DNA from: an uncultured Rhodospirillales bacterium | Lineage (GTDB): Bacteria > Pseudomonadota > Alphaproteobacteria > Kiloniellales > Kiloniellaceae | DNA: 56,472 nucleotides | Assembly (NCBI GenBank): GCA_913060675.1 | Contig: CAJXUS010000026.1 | Coordinates: 1 to 56,472, forward strand | Direction of reading: 5' to 3' | Notes under the pieces: generated by a model | The model's input: the letters and a program-made list of their open reading frames with translations, nothing else | Databases searched by the model: none | Told to the model about the DNA's origin: nothing | Position numbers and translations under genes: made by a program | Shown: one piece after another, positions 1 through 7,717 of the stretch | How positions within the stretch are numbered: the first letter of the stretch is position 1 | How the letters are laid out: every line of letters starts with the position of its first letter

Positions 1-14
1 TGTATAAGAGACAG
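1..14 (+). other. Tn5 mosaic-end (library adapter) remnant
   Basis: The first 14 bases equal the inner 14 bases of the 19-bp Tn5 mosaic end used in tagmentation libraries. The match starts exactly at the edge of the window and stops abruptly. This points to untrimmed adapter on a contig end rather than genomic sequence. A natural Tn5 copy is unlikely because nothing else of the element is present. Confidence 0.85.
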
Positions 15-27
15 TCTCTTGGGATTC

Positions 28-45
28 CTAGAGGCGGCTTTTTTG
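28..45 (+). terminator. Right half of a truncated terminator
   Basis: A GC-rich arm (CCTAGAGGCGGC) is followed at once by six T, as in the 3' half of a rho-independent terminator on the plus strand. The matching left arm would lie beyond the window edge. Assemblies often break at such hairpins. Confidence 0.35.
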
Positions 46-47
46 TT

Positions 48-73
48 TACCCCGAACTTTACCCCGAACTTTA
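48..73. repeat. 12-bp tandem repeat at the Lrp stop codon
   Basis: The unit TACCCCGAACTT occurs twice head to tail, and a third partial unit begins inside the stop region of the Lrp gene. On the minus strand each unit starts with TAA AGTTCGGGG, so the stop codon itself is duplicated and the protein is unchanged. Confidence 0.8.
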
Positions 74-496
74 CCGGGGCCGCTTGATATGAGTTTTCAA
101 AAGGGTGGAGGTGGTCACTTCACTCACTTCTGGATAGGCAGACAATGTTTCTCTGATCTCGTTTGCGCGCTCCAAGGTATCGGTTGAGACCTCAATCATC
201 ATATCAATGGCGCCGCCGAGGGAATGGCAGGCGGTAATTCCGGGGATACCTTTCAGCCTTGGGGCGATAAGTTCACAAGAAGGCTGGTGCGTCTTAATCA
301 TGAGAAAGAGCCGGAGAGATTTTTCTTTTTGGGGCGGCTTTAAGGTGTAGCCCGTAATCTCACCGTCCCTTTCCAAACGCTTGAGCCGTTCCATGAGAGC
401 TGTGCGGGAGAGATTGATACCTGCAGCAAGCTCCTTAATTGAAGCCCGGGCATTTTCACGCAACAACATGAGGAGCTTTTGATCTTTGTTGTCCAA
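71..496 (-). CDS. Lrp/AsnC family transcriptional regulator
   Basis: This 141-residue protein has the usual Lrp/AsnC size and layout. An N-terminal winged helix-turn-helix (about residues 4-55, with KELAAGINLSRTALMERLKRL-type spacing) is followed by a RAM/AsnC ligand-binding domain (about 65-138). Family members bind amino acids and control nearby metabolic genes as dimers or octamers. The gene is divergent from the cupin gene at 646, with about 150 bp between them, so the cupin is the most likely local target along with autoregulation. The effector cannot be told from sequence. The 3' end carries a 12-bp tandem repeat covering the stop codon. Confidence 0.9.
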   Translation of the reverse strand: MDNKDQKLLMLLRENARASIKELAAGINLSRTALMERLKRLERDGEITGYTLKPPQKEKSLRLFLMIKTHQPSCELIAPRLKGIPGITACHSLGGAIDMMIEVSTDTLERANEIRETLSAYPEVSEVTTSTLLKTHIKRPR

Positions 497-645
497 TTGG
501 CGCGCCTTATTTTCCTGTTGAATAAATAGGTCCTGACCCTAGTCATAATAACAGTCTCTACACTACATCATGTCTATATCTTTGGTCTCAACAAGTTTCT
601 AACCTCTGTGTTATTGGATTTAATTACATTGAGATGGGATGTGCT

Positions 646-957
646 ATGAAATTTGTTGAGCCGAGTAATTTTACCGGGAATAAAGCCTGGGACGCCTTGG
701 ATATCGCTGAAATCGAAGGGGCAACAGTACGACTTCATTGGACGGATCAACCCTATAAGTGGCACCAAAACGATGGCGATGAAGTTTTTGTTGTGCTCGA
801 TGGAAAAGTGAAGATGTTCTACCGAAATAAGGGGATGGAACATCATCAGATTATGAACCCGGGAGATATTTTTCACGCTGAAAATGGCGACGAGCATGTT
901 GCCCACCCGTTAGGGGAAGCCAGAGTGCTCGTGATTGAGAAAAAAGGATCTATCTAG
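646..957 (+). CDS. Small cupin-domain protein
   Basis: This is a single-domain cupin of 103 residues. The metal-site motif begins with WHQNDGDEVFVVLDG (about residues 39-53), and a second motif has PGDIFH and a later His near HVAHPLGE, so metal ligands look intact. Such short cupins serve as isomerases, small dioxygenases or sugar-binding proteins, and the substrate is not predictable here. I chose the ATG at 646 because GGGA lies six bases upstream. An in-frame ATG at 634 overlaps that ribosome-binding site and is less likely. Divergent from the Lrp regulator, which may control it. Confidence 0.85.
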   Translation: MKFVEPSNFTGNKAWDALDIAEIEGATVRLHWTDQPYKWHQNDGDEVFVVLDGKVKMFYRNKGMEHHQIMNPGDIFHAENGDEHVAHPLGEARVLVIEKKGSI

Positions 958-1006
958 AGGGTCGCGAGCCTAGGCTAAGTTGTATGGTTCTTTCAGTCGC
1001 AGGATT

Positions 1007-1465
1007 TCAAAGGCTGAGTTTCATACCTTCATGACTGGCTTTGAAGCCTAATTTTCCGTAAAAATTCAAAGCTTCAGGCCGAGATTTGTCAGTAGAAAGC
1101 TGGACCAACTCACAACCGCGTCCCCGACATTGTTCAATGGCCCATTCGAACATTTGGCTACCAAGCCCTGATCCTCGGTGAGAGGACGCAATGCGAACGC
1201 TCTCTATCTGTCCGCGCCACATACCAAGCCGGGAAAGCCCCGGAATAAAGGTCAATTGCAGACAACCAATGATCTCACTAGTTTGTTCAACGACTGCCAG
1301 ATATTGATTGGGATCGCGATCGATGGCTTCAAAAGCAGCAAGGTACTTCGCATTCACCGGCAAGGAATTGTCCTCGCGTTTTGCCCCAAGGGCATCATCG
1401 GCCAGCATGGCTATGATGGCGGGGAGGTCGGCTTCTTTAGCGTGGCGAAAGAGGATATCAGTCAT
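1007..1465 (-). CDS. GNAT family N-acetyltransferase
   Basis: This 152-residue single-domain GNAT has the acetyl-CoA loop motif HRGSGLGSQM (R/Q-x-x-G-x-G/A) around residue 96 and the usual C-terminal LNFYGKLGF segment with the conserved Tyr. It probably acetylates an amine of a small molecule or a protein N-terminus. It lies 71 bp downstream of the aminotransferase-like gene on the same strand, so co-transcription is likely and the acceptor could be related to that enzyme's amine. That link is inference. Confidence 0.85.
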   Translation of the reverse strand: MTDILFRHAKEADLPAIIAMLADDALGAKREDNSLPVNAKYLAAFEAIDRDPNQYLAVVEQTSEIIGCLQLTFIPGLSRLGMWRGQIESVRIASSHRGSGLGSQMFEWAIEQCRGRGCELVQLSTDKSRPEALNFYGKLGFKASHEGMKLSL

Positions 1466-1536
1466 GGCTGAAGATTAGGTATTCATCCCCGATCCCACAA
1501 TGTTTAAATCATTCTGTGAGATCGGGAATATTGACA

Positions 1537-2928
1537 CTACTTATACCCCAATTCTCTCTCCACCTCGCCCAAGCAGATATCAATGATATTCATGGCGTAC
1601 TCCATGTCCTTTTGAGAGGTCACCAGTGCCGGGGTGAAAGTAAGGACATTGCCCATGGTGGTTTTAAAGCTTAGACCTTTGTCCAGAGCGCGATAAAGCA
1701 CCATGTCTGCTGCGTCATTTGCAGGAGTGCGGCTATCCCTATCCGTTACGAGTTCTGCGCCGAACAGGCATCCTCGACCGCGTACATCTCCAATGAGTGG
1801 GTGGCGGGTCATCATCTCTTGGAGGCGTTCCAGAGCATAGGCACCAATTTTGGCGGCGTTATCGACGAGGCCTTCGTCTTCAATAATCTGAAGAGTCGTC
1901 AAGGCTGCGCGCGTGGTGACCGGGTTCTTTTCATGGGTGTAGTGACCATAGGCATAACGATCAGCGATATCGAGATCCGGACGGCAAATGGTGGCTGCGA
2001 TTGGAAGTATACCTCCGCCAAGGCTTTTGCCGACCACGAGGATATCAGGTACGACCTCATCGTACTCACAAGAGAACATCTTGCCGGTTTTACCAAGACC
2101 AGTTGGGATTTCATCGAAGATCAGCAAAGCACCAAAGTCGTTGCAGGCTTCACGCACCTTTTTCCAAAAGCCAGGAGGTGCGATATAGGGTACCGCGCGT
2201 GTGGGCTCTGCAATGACTGCAGCAACATCACCCTCTTTTTCAAGCACATAACGAATGGTATTGGCGCATAGTTCTGCTGAACCTTCCTTTACGCCCCAGG
2301 CGTTACGATAATCACCAAAGGGGGGAACGTGCTCTGTCCCCGGTAAAAGTGGTCCTATAGGACCTGAGCGAAACATTTCTTCTCCGCCGATTGAACGGGC
2401 ACCAAAGCCGGCCCCGTGGAAGGAGTCCCAAAAGGATATCGTTTTGAAACGACCAGTTTTTGCCCGAGCGTAGGCAAGGGCAATTTCAATCGCGTCGGAC
2501 CCCCCGGTGGCAAAAAGAACTTTGCTGAGATCGCCTGGGGCCAGCTCAGTCAGTTTTTCAGCAAGCTCTACTGCTGGGTCACAGGTGAAACGTCGAGGGG
2601 CAAATGGCAGGTCATCGAGCTGTTGTTTGATGGCGTCTTTCAAGCGGGGGTGACCGTAGCCGATGTGATGCACGTTATTACCGTGAAAATCCATGAAGCG
2701 GTGGCCTCGATTGTCTTCTATCCAGATCCCCTCAGCCTTTTTGATCACAGAAAGGCAAGGTGTCGAAACTGACTGATGAAGAAATACTTTTTCATCACGG
2801 GCCAGGAGATCTTTAGCGCCATCATCTATATTGCGATCATGCCAGTCTTTGCGCCGTGGGGAGTGATTAACATCCCCTTCTGCACCTTGGGGGGTGACTT
2901 GTGTGATCTTATCATTGGTGATGCTCAT
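1537..2928 (-). CDS. Class III aminotransferase-fold PLP enzyme (PbfA-like candidate)
   Basis: The 463-residue protein has the full class III aminotransferase fold. The PLP Lys is K301 in VGKSLGGG, the pyridine-nitrogen Asp is D272 in IFDEIPTGLGKTG, and a GGSDAIEIAL phosphate-binding loop comes earlier. The N-terminal FLHQSVSTPCL and DFHGNNVHHIGYGHPR segments resemble, from memory, proteins annotated as (R)-1-hydroxy-2-aminoethylphosphonate ammonia-lyase (PbfA) rather than ordinary omega-transaminases. PbfA converts a hydroxylated aminophosphonate to phosphonoacetaldehyde. No phnW, phnX or phnY is nearby, so the phosphonate role is a hypothesis. A general class III transaminase is the alternative. 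A LysR gene is divergent 114 bp away. Confidence 0.75.
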   Translation of the reverse strand: MSITNDKITQVTPQGAEGDVNHSPRRKDWHDRNIDDGAKDLLARDEKVFLHQSVSTPCLSVIKKAEGIWIEDNRGHRFMDFHGNNVHHIGYGHPRLKDAIKQQLDDLPFAPRRFTCDPAVELAEKLTELAPGDLSKVLFATGGSDAIEIALAYARAKTGRFKTISFWDSFHGAGFGARSIGGEEMFRSGPIGPLLPGTEHVPPFGDYRNAWGVKEGSAELCANTIRYVLEKEGDVAAVIAEPTRAVPYIAPPGFWKKVREACNDFGALLIFDEIPTGLGKTGKMFSCEYDEVVPDILVVGKSLGGGILPIAATICRPDLDIADRYAYGHYTHEKNPVTTRAALTTLQIIEDEGLVDNAAKIGAYALERLQEMMTRHPLIGDVRGRGCLFGAELVTDRDSRTPANDAADMVLYRALDKGLSFKTTMGNVLTFTPALVTSQKDMEYAMNIIDICLGEVERELGYK

Positions 2929-3004
2929 AACCGTGACCTTAATGAAAGTATTGAGGACTTTTGAAAGAAGTATCCTGGATTATGGACATTTAAATGATAT
3001 AACT

Positions 3005-3015
3005 CTAATTGTTAG
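3005..3015. promoter_or_regulatory. Candidate LysR operator in divergent promoter
   Basis: CTAATTGTTAG is an interrupted inverted repeat in the AT-rich 114-bp gap between the aminotransferase-like gene and its divergent LysR gene, about where a LysR regulatory site is expected. Support is positional only. Confidence 0.3.
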
Positions 3016-3042
3016 TTTTAATCTCTCCTATAATTAAAAATT

Positions 3043-3927
3043 ATGAGTAGCAAGATGAACCTTACCCAACTTCGCGCCTTTGATGCTGTGGCTCGTGAAG
3101 GCAACTTTACCCGCGCCGCTGAACGTCTCTCCATAAGTCAACCGGCAGTGACCACCCATATCAGGACGTTGGAAGAGCGGTATGAAGTCAGTCTTTTTCG
3201 GCGGGGAAGTCGAGGAGTAAAGTTAACGGATGTCGGGGTTGATCTTGCCGGGATAAGTACCCGAATTTTTGCGATGGAGATTGAGGCGTCTGAACTGCTC
3301 AGTGCCACAAAGAATTTAACACGCGGCACTCTCCGAATTGCCGCTGGAAGTCCTTACTTTATTGTCCCCGTTCTTGCCGCCTTTCAGGAAAAATTTCCAG
3401 AGGTGCATGTGGGGCTCAATATCGGAAATTCGCAAAAGGTTACGGCGGATCTGTTAACGGAAAAAGTTGATCTCGCACTACAAACTGGTTGGGAAGAAAA
3501 CTTATTGGTCGAAGCCATTCCTTTCCACACTCACCGCGTGGTCGTGTTTTGCCAACGAGAACATCCTTGGGCCATAAAGAACAAGCAAAGTCTCAGGCTT
3601 GAAGAGTTGATCTCAGAAAAGATGATTTGGCGAGAGCCTGAGTCAATTACCCGCCAGGTTTTTGAGAGCGCCTGTAAAGAAGCAGGTGTTCAAATTACGC
3701 CCGTGATGGAAGTGGCCAGCCGTGAAACTCTGCTGGAAGTCGTTGCTGCAGGTCTTGGTCTGGGGATCGTATCATCCCATGAATTACCAAGTGATCAGCG
3801 GATCCATGTGATGGAAGTTGAGGATGCCGAACTTGAAACCATAGAATTTTTATTAACTCTCAAACGTCGACGGGACCTGAGAGTTGTAAAAGAGTTCCAT
3901 AAAGTCGCTGAAGTCTTTCATGGCTAA
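3043..3927 (+). CDS. LysR family transcriptional regulator
   Basis: This 294-residue LysR regulator has an N-terminal winged HTH (residues about 5-64, including FTRAAERLSISQPAVTTHI and LFRRGSRGVKLT) and a LysR substrate-binding domain (about 95-290). It is divergent from the aminotransferase-like gene and is the obvious candidate to control it and the GNAT downstream. The HTH resembles LysR proteins that I recall beside 2-aminoethylphosphonate genes, which would fit a PbfA-like target, but this is weak evidence. An alternative start three codons in (ATG at 3055) is possible. Confidence 0.9.
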   Translation: MSSKMNLTQLRAFDAVAREGNFTRAAERLSISQPAVTTHIRTLEERYEVSLFRRGSRGVKLTDVGVDLAGISTRIFAMEIEASELLSATKNLTRGTLRIAAGSPYFIVPVLAAFQEKFPEVHVGLNIGNSQKVTADLLTEKVDLALQTGWEENLLVEAIPFHTHRVVVFCQREHPWAIKNKQSLRLEELISEKMIWREPESITRQVFESACKEAGVQITPVMEVASRETLLEVVAAGLGLGIVSSHELPSDQRIHVMEVEDAELETIEFLLTLKRRRDLRVVKEFHKVAEVFHG

Positions 3928-3984
3928 GGTCGAGTGCTGTTTTTAGTCAATATAGTCAATAAACGCAGTTTTATTTCCTCCCCG

Positions 3985-4011
3985 TGTCACAAGTGTCGAG
4001 GCTCAATCGTC
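3985..4011 (+). promoter_or_regulatory. ECF41-type promoter (TGTCACA-N16-CGTC)
   Basis: TGTCACA at 3985-3991 is followed after exactly 16 bases by CGTC at 4008-4011. This is the published recognition pattern of ECF41 sigma factors. It lies 48 bp upstream of the AhpD-like gene, which is translationally coupled to an ECF41-type sigma gene. Autoregulation of the pair is the natural reading. A second TGTCACA at 4029 has no properly spaced CGTC. Confidence 0.85.
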
Positions 4012-4058
4012 TTACTTCATGACGATGATGTCACAATTTGTAATCATGGAGATTGATA

Positions 4059-4490
4059 ATGGCTGTAACTAGCCCAGTGCGTTATGAACAGGAAATCGGA
4101 GATATTCTCGAACAACTCGGTGGGGTTCATAAGACAATTGCAAAACATGGGCTTGATCCCAAGATCATTCATCTTGTGGAAATGCGAGCCTCACAAATTA
4201 ACCAATGCGGGTTTTGCATTAAAATGCACAGTGCCGAAACTCGTGATGCTGGGGAAACCAATGAACGGCTTGATCGTTTGATTGTGTGGCGTCACGTCCG
4301 GGATTTTAACGATAGAGAAAAAGCGGCCCTTGCTTGGACAGAAGCATTGACTGATCTTGACCAGAAGATTGAGTACGCGCCTTTACGAAGCGAGTTGAAA
4401 GTGCACTTTTCTGATAATGAAATATCCGTTTTGACAACGGTGGTTTGTATGATCAATCTTTGGAATAGATTCCAAATTTCGAAACATTGA
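4059..4490 (+). CDS. Carboxymuconolactone decarboxylase / AhpD-like protein
   Basis: This 143-residue protein of the CMD/AhpD family carries the redox CGFC pair (C50, C53) with His57 in the expected place. That suggests alkylhydroperoxidase-type thiol chemistry rather than lactone decarboxylation. Start: the ATG at 4059 has GGAG seven bases upstream; a TTG at 4053 would overlap the spacer. Its stop is one base from the sigma gene start, so they form one unit. Genes of this family are the classic partners and targets of ECF41 sigma factors, and an ECF41-type promoter lies just upstream. The physiological substrate is unknown. Confidence 0.9.
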   Translation: MAVTSPVRYEQEIGDILEQLGGVHKTIAKHGLDPKIIHLVEMRASQINQCGFCIKMHSAETRDAGETNERLDRLIVWRHVRDFNDREKAALAWTEALTDLDQKIEYAPLRSELKVHFSDNEISVLTTVVCMINLWNRFQISKH

Positions 4491-4491
4491 T

Positions 4492-5382
4492 ATGATGGAC
4501 GTAAAAGATACCTTAATTTTTGAGCAAACCAGCCCGGCACTTGTCGGGTTGGCTTACCGGATTTTGGGCTCCTTTGCCGAAGCTGAGGACGCTGTGCAGG
4601 ATACATTTTTAAAATGGTCATCTGCTGATAAAGATAAAATCCTCAAGCCTAAATCTTGGCTTATGACCGCTTGTACACGACGATCTCTAGATCTCTTAAA
4701 GGCAAGTCACAGATCTAGAATTAGCTATGTCGGGACCTGGCTCCCTGAACCTTTGGTGGATGAACTTAAAGAAACGCCAGAGGATAAGGTTGGGCTTGCC
4801 TCATCTGTTACGACGGCCTTCTTGCTATTATTGGAGCGGCTAACACCTAAAGAAAGAGCGGCTTACCTTCTGCGTGAGATTTTCGATTATTCTTATGCTG
4901 ACTTAGCTGGTGTCCTAGAGGTCTCCGAAGCAGCCTGTCGAAAGCTGGTTTCTCGGGCTAAGAAAAACATTGATGTTTCTGACGTTCGACAAAATACACC
5001 GCAAGATAGACAAGTTGAGCTACTGGGAGCTTTTCAAGAAGCGCTTGTGAGCGGGTCGCCTAAGAAGCTTGGTAGCCTCCTTTCAGCGGATATTCAGCTT
5101 TGTGCAGACAGTGGGGGCAAGGTAATTGCTATAAGGGAAATTCTCTGTGGGAAAGAAGGCGTGTTGGACTTTATTTTACAAACTCTTGGGCCGGCATGGA
5201 TTGATTGTGAGCAGATCGTAACGCGGCTAAATGGCCAGTTAGGTATTGTCCTTCGAGAGCAGGGTACCGTTACCGGAGCGATTACCTTTGCGTATGATCA
5301 GGAGCATCTCAGTAATATCTATATAATGCGTAACCCAGAGAAACTCCACCGGGTAAACCAGTCCTTGCGGGAAGTTCATTAA
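4492..5382 (+). CDS. ECF41-type sigma factor with C-terminal SnoaL-like domain
   Basis: The 296-residue protein has sigma region 2 (about residues 10-75), region 4 (about 105-160, with RAAYLLREIFDYSYADLAGVL) and a C-terminal NTF2/SnoaL-like domain (about 175-290). The linker motif WLPEPL and a DSGGK variant of the ECF41 DGGGK motif are both visible. In this group the extra C-terminal domain replaces a separate anti-sigma factor and tunes activity from within the protein. The upstream AhpD-like gene and the TGTCACA-N16-CGTC promoter complete the module. No anti-sigma gene is present. It ends three bases from the convergent HD-domain gene. Confidence 0.93.
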   Translation: MMDVKDTLIFEQTSPALVGLAYRILGSFAEAEDAVQDTFLKWSSADKDKILKPKSWLMTACTRRSLDLLKASHRSRISYVGTWLPEPLVDELKETPEDKVGLASSVTTAFLLLLERLTPKERAAYLLREIFDYSYADLAGVLEVSEAACRKLVSRAKKNIDVSDVRQNTPQDRQVELLGAFQEALVSGSPKKLGSLLSADIQLCADSGGKVIAIREILCGKEGVLDFILQTLGPAWIDCEQIVTRLNGQLGIVLREQGTVTGAITFAYDQEHLSNIYIMRNPEKLHRVNQSLREVH

Positions 5383-5385
5383 TAA

Positions 5386-6000
5386 TCAGGACAGTTCGTT
5401 GAAGCGTTTTAGAAAATCTTCGCGAGCTTTTTGTGGAGAGACACCTGAAATTCGGATGTTTGGCATCGCGCGGGGTTTACCGAATATCTTACTGGCTTCT
5501 TTATCATTGAAACCTGCCAGTTGAGTGGCCTCTAAGTAGGCGGCCATTCGGTCTGCGCGTTTTATAAGCTTGTTGATGGTATCAGAGAGATTGGCAGGTA
5601 ATCCAAAGCGAACATGGATTGCTTCCATAAGGTGGTTTTCAATACCTTTATACCCTGTACCGATGGCATATTTGAAGGGTGTGATAAGATCGCCGATCAC
5701 ATATTCCGGGGCGTCATGTAAAAGTGCTGCTAATCGGATCTCAGTTTTAACATTTGGCTTTATTAAGCCAACAATTTCTTCGACCAGCAAAGAGTGTTCG
5801 GCAATTGTATAGCCCCATTCGCCGACTGTTTGCCCATTCCAGCGAACTTCGCGAGACAGCCCTAAAGCAATATCATCTATTTCAATGTCGAGGGGGGAGG
5901 GGTCGAGCAGGTCCAGCCTGCGGCCGCTTAACATGCGCTGCCATGCGCGAGGAGCCCGGGAACTTTTTTGGGAGTTTTTTGTTTTGGAAGTATTACTCAT
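5386..6000 (-). CDS. HD-domain phosphohydrolase (YfbR-like)
   Basis: The 204-residue protein has an HD domain, with the His in YTIAEHSLL and the HD doublet in LLHDAPEYVIGD, plus a later Asp near RADRMAAYLEA. This layout resembles YfbR/YfdR-type 5'-nucleotidases and HD hydrolases acting on nucleotides. The first about 25 residues are basic and serine-rich and probably disordered. It is the last gene of a minus-strand run HAD hydrolase - glutamine amidotransferase - HD hydrolase. A 12-bp-arm hairpin sits directly before its start, so its expression may be partly separated from the genes upstream. Confidence 0.85.
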   Translation of the reverse strand: MSNTSKTKNSQKSSRAPRAWQRMLSGRRLDLLDPSPLDIEIDDIALGLSREVRWNGQTVGEWGYTIAEHSLLVEEIVGLIKPNVKTEIRLAALLHDAPEYVIGDLITPFKYAIGTGYKGIENHLMEAIHVRFGLPANLSDTINKLIKRADRMAAYLEATQLAGFNDKEASKIFGKPRAMPNIRISGVSPQKAREDFLKRFNELS

Positions 6001-6004
6001 CTTA

Positions 6005-6043
6005 AATCAGGTCTGTTTCTCATTTTGAGCTACAGACCTGATT
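6005..6043. promoter_or_regulatory. Perfect 12-bp inverted repeat before the HD gene
   Basis: The arms AATCAGGTCTGT (6005-6016) and ACAGACCTGATT (6032-6043) are perfectly complementary around a 15-nt loop. The hairpin lies between the amidotransferase stop and the HD-gene ATG, ending four bases from that ATG. There is no strong T run, so it may be an attenuator or protein-binding site as easily as a terminator. Confidence 0.7.
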
Positions 6044-6063
6044 GTAACAGAAATCTATAGCGA

Positions 6064-6927
6064 TTAACGTCTACGTGCCATTGTTGGGATAACAAGGCGT
6101 TCGATCCAATTCTTCACTTCCGCCTGACGAATGTCCGCGTTCATGATGTCGTGGTCGATACCAAGCAACCACCAGAGATCTTTTCGGCTTGGATCTTGGT
6201 GGAGAGCTTCAAGCATGTCCACAAATTTTTGAGCATCATCAACGTTGAGGAAGAATCCTTTGTCGACCAACTTTTGTTTGCGGCAATAACAAAGGCGCGC
6301 CATCTCATGCAGGTCGTATTCCGGATGATATTGAATGGACCAGAACACGCCGCCTTTATGGGTAACAGATACAGCCTGTACGGAAGTCCAGTCGTTTGAT
6401 GCCAATACTTGCCCGTTTGGCGGCATATGGGTGATTTCGTCGTCGTGACTGATAAAGGCATCAAAAACGGATTTCTTGCCTTCGTACATCGGGTGTGCAC
6501 GACCTTCGGGAGTCAGTGAAATCTTACGAGCAAAGCCCATTTCACGATCTTTGGGGTTTACAGCGCAGGCGCCACCTGCGGCTACAACGGAGATCTGTGC
6601 AGCCCAACAGCTTCCAAAGCTTGGTACCTGAGCATTGTATGCTGCTTTGGCAAATTCGATCTGTGGAACTACTTTTGGATCATCGGAATGAACTGTGAGG
6701 CTAGAACCCGTCCAGGCAATACCATCGTATTGGTCTAGGCCAGTGCCTGATGGCAAAGTTGCGCCCGGATCGGCCGGGTATACGATGTCACACTGTGCGC
6801 CGGGACTTTGAGCTTCGAGCATCTTAACGTAAAGATCACCTGCAGTAGAGGCGCCGCCTTCTTTCAGGCCATCGCGACCTTCTTTGGCATAGCCATCGAC
6901 TATTAGGAAACGCGGGTTTTGAGACAT
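6064..6927 (-). CDS. Class I glutamine amidotransferase-like protein
   Basis: This 287-residue protein has a type 1 GATase fold. The nucleophile Cys is in FGSCWAAQI (near residue 107) and the His-Glu pair is in SIQYHPEYD (near residue 200). It resembles the GMP-synthase-like amidotransferases that act alone on glutamine or gamma-glutamyl compounds. The C-terminal part (about 215-287) is longer than the core domain and carries no recognised motif. It follows the HAD gene by about 30 bp and probably shares its transcript. A gamma-glutamyl amide hydrolase is possible, but the substrate is not evident. Confidence 0.85.
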   Translation of the reverse strand: MSQNPRFLIVDGYAKEGRDGLKEGGASTAGDLYVKMLEAQSPGAQCDIVYPADPGATLPSGTGLDQYDGIAWTGSSLTVHSDDPKVVPQIEFAKAAYNAQVPSFGSCWAAQISVVAAGGACAVNPKDREMGFARKISLTPEGRAHPMYEGKKSVFDAFISHDDEITHMPPNGQVLASNDWTSVQAVSVTHKGGVFWSIQYHPEYDLHEMARLCYCRKQKLVDKGFFLNVDDAQKFVDMLEALHQDPSRKDLWWLLGIDHDIMNADIRQAEVKNWIERLVIPTMARRR

Positions 6928-6958
6928 CTCGTCTTCTCCGAGTGGGTGTTTATATTTG

Positions 6959-7717
6959 TTATCTACTTAGTTCAGCCAGGCGATCAATCGTGGCTGGCAA
7001 GTCCGCGTAACTATCAACGATAGCGTCCGCGGTGGTGTGGTCTTTGTCGGCATCCCGTGTCGCGGTGAAGAGAATAGCCTTCATGCCTAGAGCGTGCGGC
7101 CCTTTGATATCATTGTGGTCGCGATCGCCGATGTGAAGCATTTCTTCGACCTTGACCCCAACCTGACTAGCGGCAGTATCAAACATGCTGCGATGAGGTT
7201 TTGAATGGCCAACTTCATCTGAAAAAGCAAAACCACTGAAATATTGTTTCAGGTCGTAGTCTTCTAGGATCTGGCGCAGGCCCGTTCCGGGTGTGACGAT
7301 GGCGTCCGAAACAATACAAAGTTTGTAGCGACTGGCCAAATCGGCAAGTGCCTCTTTCACACCTTCGATTGCATTTGGTGCGATATTGACCTCCATGTCG
7401 CCGGTTTCTTTAACGACGCGGTTGAAAAGCTCTTCTGGAAGGCGGCGGCCCAGACCGTTGAGAATAGCATTTATGCGCTGTTCCACGGTCCAGTTGATGA
7501 AGAGTTCTTTCCAAACAATATTGAAAGAGGCATCGGCAACGTCATAAGCGAGGTTGACGGTTTCCAAGTCAATCGCTTCAACTTCGTTTAGCGCGGACCA
7601 TACGATATGACGGCGTTCTTCTTTTTTAGTCCTTAGACCTTTAGCCGCGCGCTTGGGTTCATCAGAATCGTCATCGACGATGGTATCCCATAGGTCAAAG
7701 GTGATGGCTTTGATCAT
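6959..7717 (-). CDS. HAD-superfamily hydrolase
   Basis: This 252-residue HAD hydrolase opens with motif I FDLWDT (nucleophile Asp near residue 8). It has motif II CIVSDAIV, a conserved Lys in GHSKPHRSMF and motif IV HIGDRDHNDI. A helical cap domain spans about residues 20-110. It is likely a phosphatase on a small phosphorylated metabolite. It is first in the minus-strand run with the glutamine amidotransferase and HD hydrolase, so the three may process a nucleotide or gamma-glutamyl metabolite; this is inference from order only. Confidence 0.87.
   Translation of the reverse strand: MIKAITFDLWDTIVDDDSDEPKRAAKGLRTKKEERRHIVWSALNEVEAIDLETVNLAYDVADASFNIVWKELFINWTVEQRINAILNGLGRRLPEELFNRVVKETGDMEVNIAPNAIEGVKEALADLASRYKLCIVSDAIVTPGTGLRQILEDYDLKQYFSGFAFSDEVGHSKPHRSMFDTAASQVGVKVEEMLHIGDRDHNDIKGPHALGMKAILFTATRDADKDHTTADAIVDSYADLPATIDRLAELSR

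Noticed and set aside
1007..1465. Naming the GNAT gene phnO (aminophosphonate acetyltransferase)
   Set aside because: Only its position after a possible phosphonate enzyme suggests it. The sequence is a general GNAT.
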